Below, one piece after another: positions 22,174 through 23,192 of a DNA stretch of 23,192 nucleotides. The notes under the pieces are model-generated. The model did not search any database. It had not been told where the DNA came from and was given only the letters and a program-made list of their open reading frames with translations. Source of the DNA: an uncultured Prevotella sp. (GTDB taxonomy: Bacteria; Bacteroidota; Bacteroidia; Bacteroidales; Bacteroidaceae). Positions within the stretch are counted from its first letter, which is position 1, and each line of letters opens with the position of its first letter. Position numbers and translations under genes: made by a program. Location of the stretch: positions 1 to 23,192 of the forward strand of contig CALCVT010000063.1 in the NCBI GenBank assembly GCA_937906495.1, read 5' to 3'.

Positions 22174-23192
22174 ATGGGAACAACACTGTTTTGGCTTGTG
22201 CCTGCAGCCTCGTTGCTGGCCTTGCTTTTTGCCTGGTATTTTTACCATGAAATGATGAAGACTTCCGAAGGCACTCCGCGCATGATACACATTGCTGCAG
22301 CAGTGCGTAGTGGAGCCATGTCGTACCTTAAACAGCAGTACAAAATTGTTGCACTCGTGTTTATTGGCCTTGCCGTACTTTTTGGTGTTATGGCCTATGG
22401 ATTCAAGGTGCAGAATGCCTGGGTGCCAGTAGCCTTTTTGACCGGTGGATTTTTTTCGGGGCTTGCTGGCTTTTTGGGTATGAAAACAGCCACCGCAGCT
22501 TCAGCCCGTACGGCCAATGCGGCCCGCACCTCGCTCAACAGCGGTTTGCGCATAGCTTTCAGGAGCGGAGCAGTTATGGGTCTGGTGGTAGTTGGGCTTG
22601 GTTTGCTCGATATCTCCTTTTGGTACTTGTTGTTGAATGCCGTCATTCCCGACAATGGCGATACGGCTGCCAAAATGTGCATCATTACTACCACCATGCT
22701 GACTTTTGGCATGGGGGCTTCGACGCAAGCGCTTTTTGCCCGTGTAGGAGGTGGCATCTATACCAAAGCAGCCGATGTGGGTGCCGATCTTGTAGGTAAG
22801 GTTGAGGCTAATATACCCGAGGATGACCCGCGCAATCCTGCTACCATCGCCGATAATGTAGGAGACAATGTGGGCGACGTAGCCGGTATGGGTGCCGACT
22901 TGTACGAGTCGTATTGCGGGTCTATACTTGCTACTGCTTCGCTGGGTGCTGCAGCCTATATGCTTGCGGGTGATGTAGACATGCAGTTACGGGCGGTTAT
23001 GGCCCCCATGCTCATTGCTGCTGTCGGAATTGTATTGTCGGTTATAGGAATATTTGCCGTTAAAACCCGTGAGGATGCAGGCATCCGCCAATTGCTTCGC
23101 GCCTTGTCGGTTGGTACGAACTTGAGCAGTGTGCTTATCGTTGCAGCCTCGTTTGGTGTGCTTTGGGCTTTAGGGCTCGACCGCTGGTGGCA
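22174..23192 (+). CDS. hppA: Membrane-bound ion-pumping pyrophosphatase, N-terminal part
   Basis: HppA hydrolyses PPi and pumps H+ and/or Na+ out of the cytosol. The window holds the first 339 codons; the 3' end is missing. The N-terminus has several transmembrane helices (about 5-25, 57-77, 83-103, 130-155, 170-190). The substrate-binding region is complete: GGGIYTKAADVGADLVGK (192-209), EDDPRNPA (216-223) and DNVGDNVGD (227-235). E245 in DLYESYCGS sits where Na+-pumping enzymes have their key Glu (E246 in Thermotoga maritima, from memory), unlike the DLFGSYAES form of plant H+ pumps. The residue deciding potassium dependence lies outside the window. It starts with ATG 22174, divergent from menG. 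Confidence 0.95.
   Translation, partial: MGTTLFWLVPAASLLALLFAWYFYHEMMKTSEGTPRMIHIAAAVRSGAMSYLKQQYKIVALVFIGLAVLFGVMAYGFKVQNAWVPVAFLTGGFFSGLAGFLGMKTATAASARTANAARTSLNSGLRIAFRSGAVMGLVVVGLGLLDISFWYLLLNAVIPDNGDTAAKMCIITTTMLTFGMGASTQALFARVGGGIYTKAADVGADLVGKVEANIPEDDPRNPATIADNVGDNVGDVAGMGADLYESYCGSILATASLGAAAYMLAGDVDMQLRAVMAPMLIAAVGIVLSVIGIFAVKTREDAGIRQLLRALSVGTNLSSVLIVAASFGVLWALGLDRWW

Noticed and set aside
1..23192. CRISPR arrays, insertion sequences, prophage, toxin-antitoxin or defence genes
   Set aside because: I saw no regularly spaced direct repeats, transposase, integrase or phage structural genes; nearly all genes are identifiable core or widespread functions.

Overview
This window reads as core chromosome of a member of the Bacteroidales, perhaps Prevotellaceae or a near relative. 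Reasons: promoters upstream of several genes fit the Bacteroidetes pattern (TTG or TTTG, about 19-20 nt, TAnnTTTG); glycolysis uses a long PPi-type phosphofructokinase; a membrane pyrophosphatase and a large TamB with a Lys/Arg-rich tail are present; no Shine-Dalgarno pattern was needed to choose starts. I assign the phylum with confidence and the family only tentatively.

Layout. Positions 1-8687 are transcribed leftward (minus strand): tamB, a strong terminator, pfp with its own promoter, a 124-nt imperfect hairpin element, a membrane-anchored GH25 lysozyme, queD and queE (2 nt apart), and a tRNA gene cut by the window edge. A 761-bp stretch without a credible gene (8688-9448) separates this block from a rightward block (9449-19060): secreted M64 metallopeptidase, ftsK, a LolA-like carrier, trxB, a UDG-superfamily glycosylase, pgi, a beta-phosphoglucomutase-like HAD hydrolase and tcdA. 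Then comes a leftward run, menG (ubiE), fmt and a membrane-anchored GDPD-like protein (19256-21840), convergent with tcdA. The window ends inside hppA, which is divergent from menG.

How the genes fit together. pgi and pfp are consecutive glycolytic steps; pfp uses PPi as phosphoryl donor, while hppA would spend PPi on ion pumping, so both draw on one PPi pool. tamB and the LolA-like protein belong to envelope and lipid transport; ftsK followed by lolA is an order also known in E. coli. queD and queE give two successive steps to 7-carboxy-7-deazaguanine. tcdA, fmt and the partial tRNA concern tRNA modification and translation initiation. menG belongs to menaquinone synthesis.

I found no phage, insertion sequence, CRISPR array, defence island or clear new multigene system. 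The points most worth a second look are small: tamB has no ordinary start codon for its membrane anchor; a long structured element lies between pfp and the lysozyme gene; a four-tract G-rich motif abuts the queD start codon; the lysozyme has a polybasic cytoplasmic tail; and a GDPD-like protein has altered catalytic motifs.
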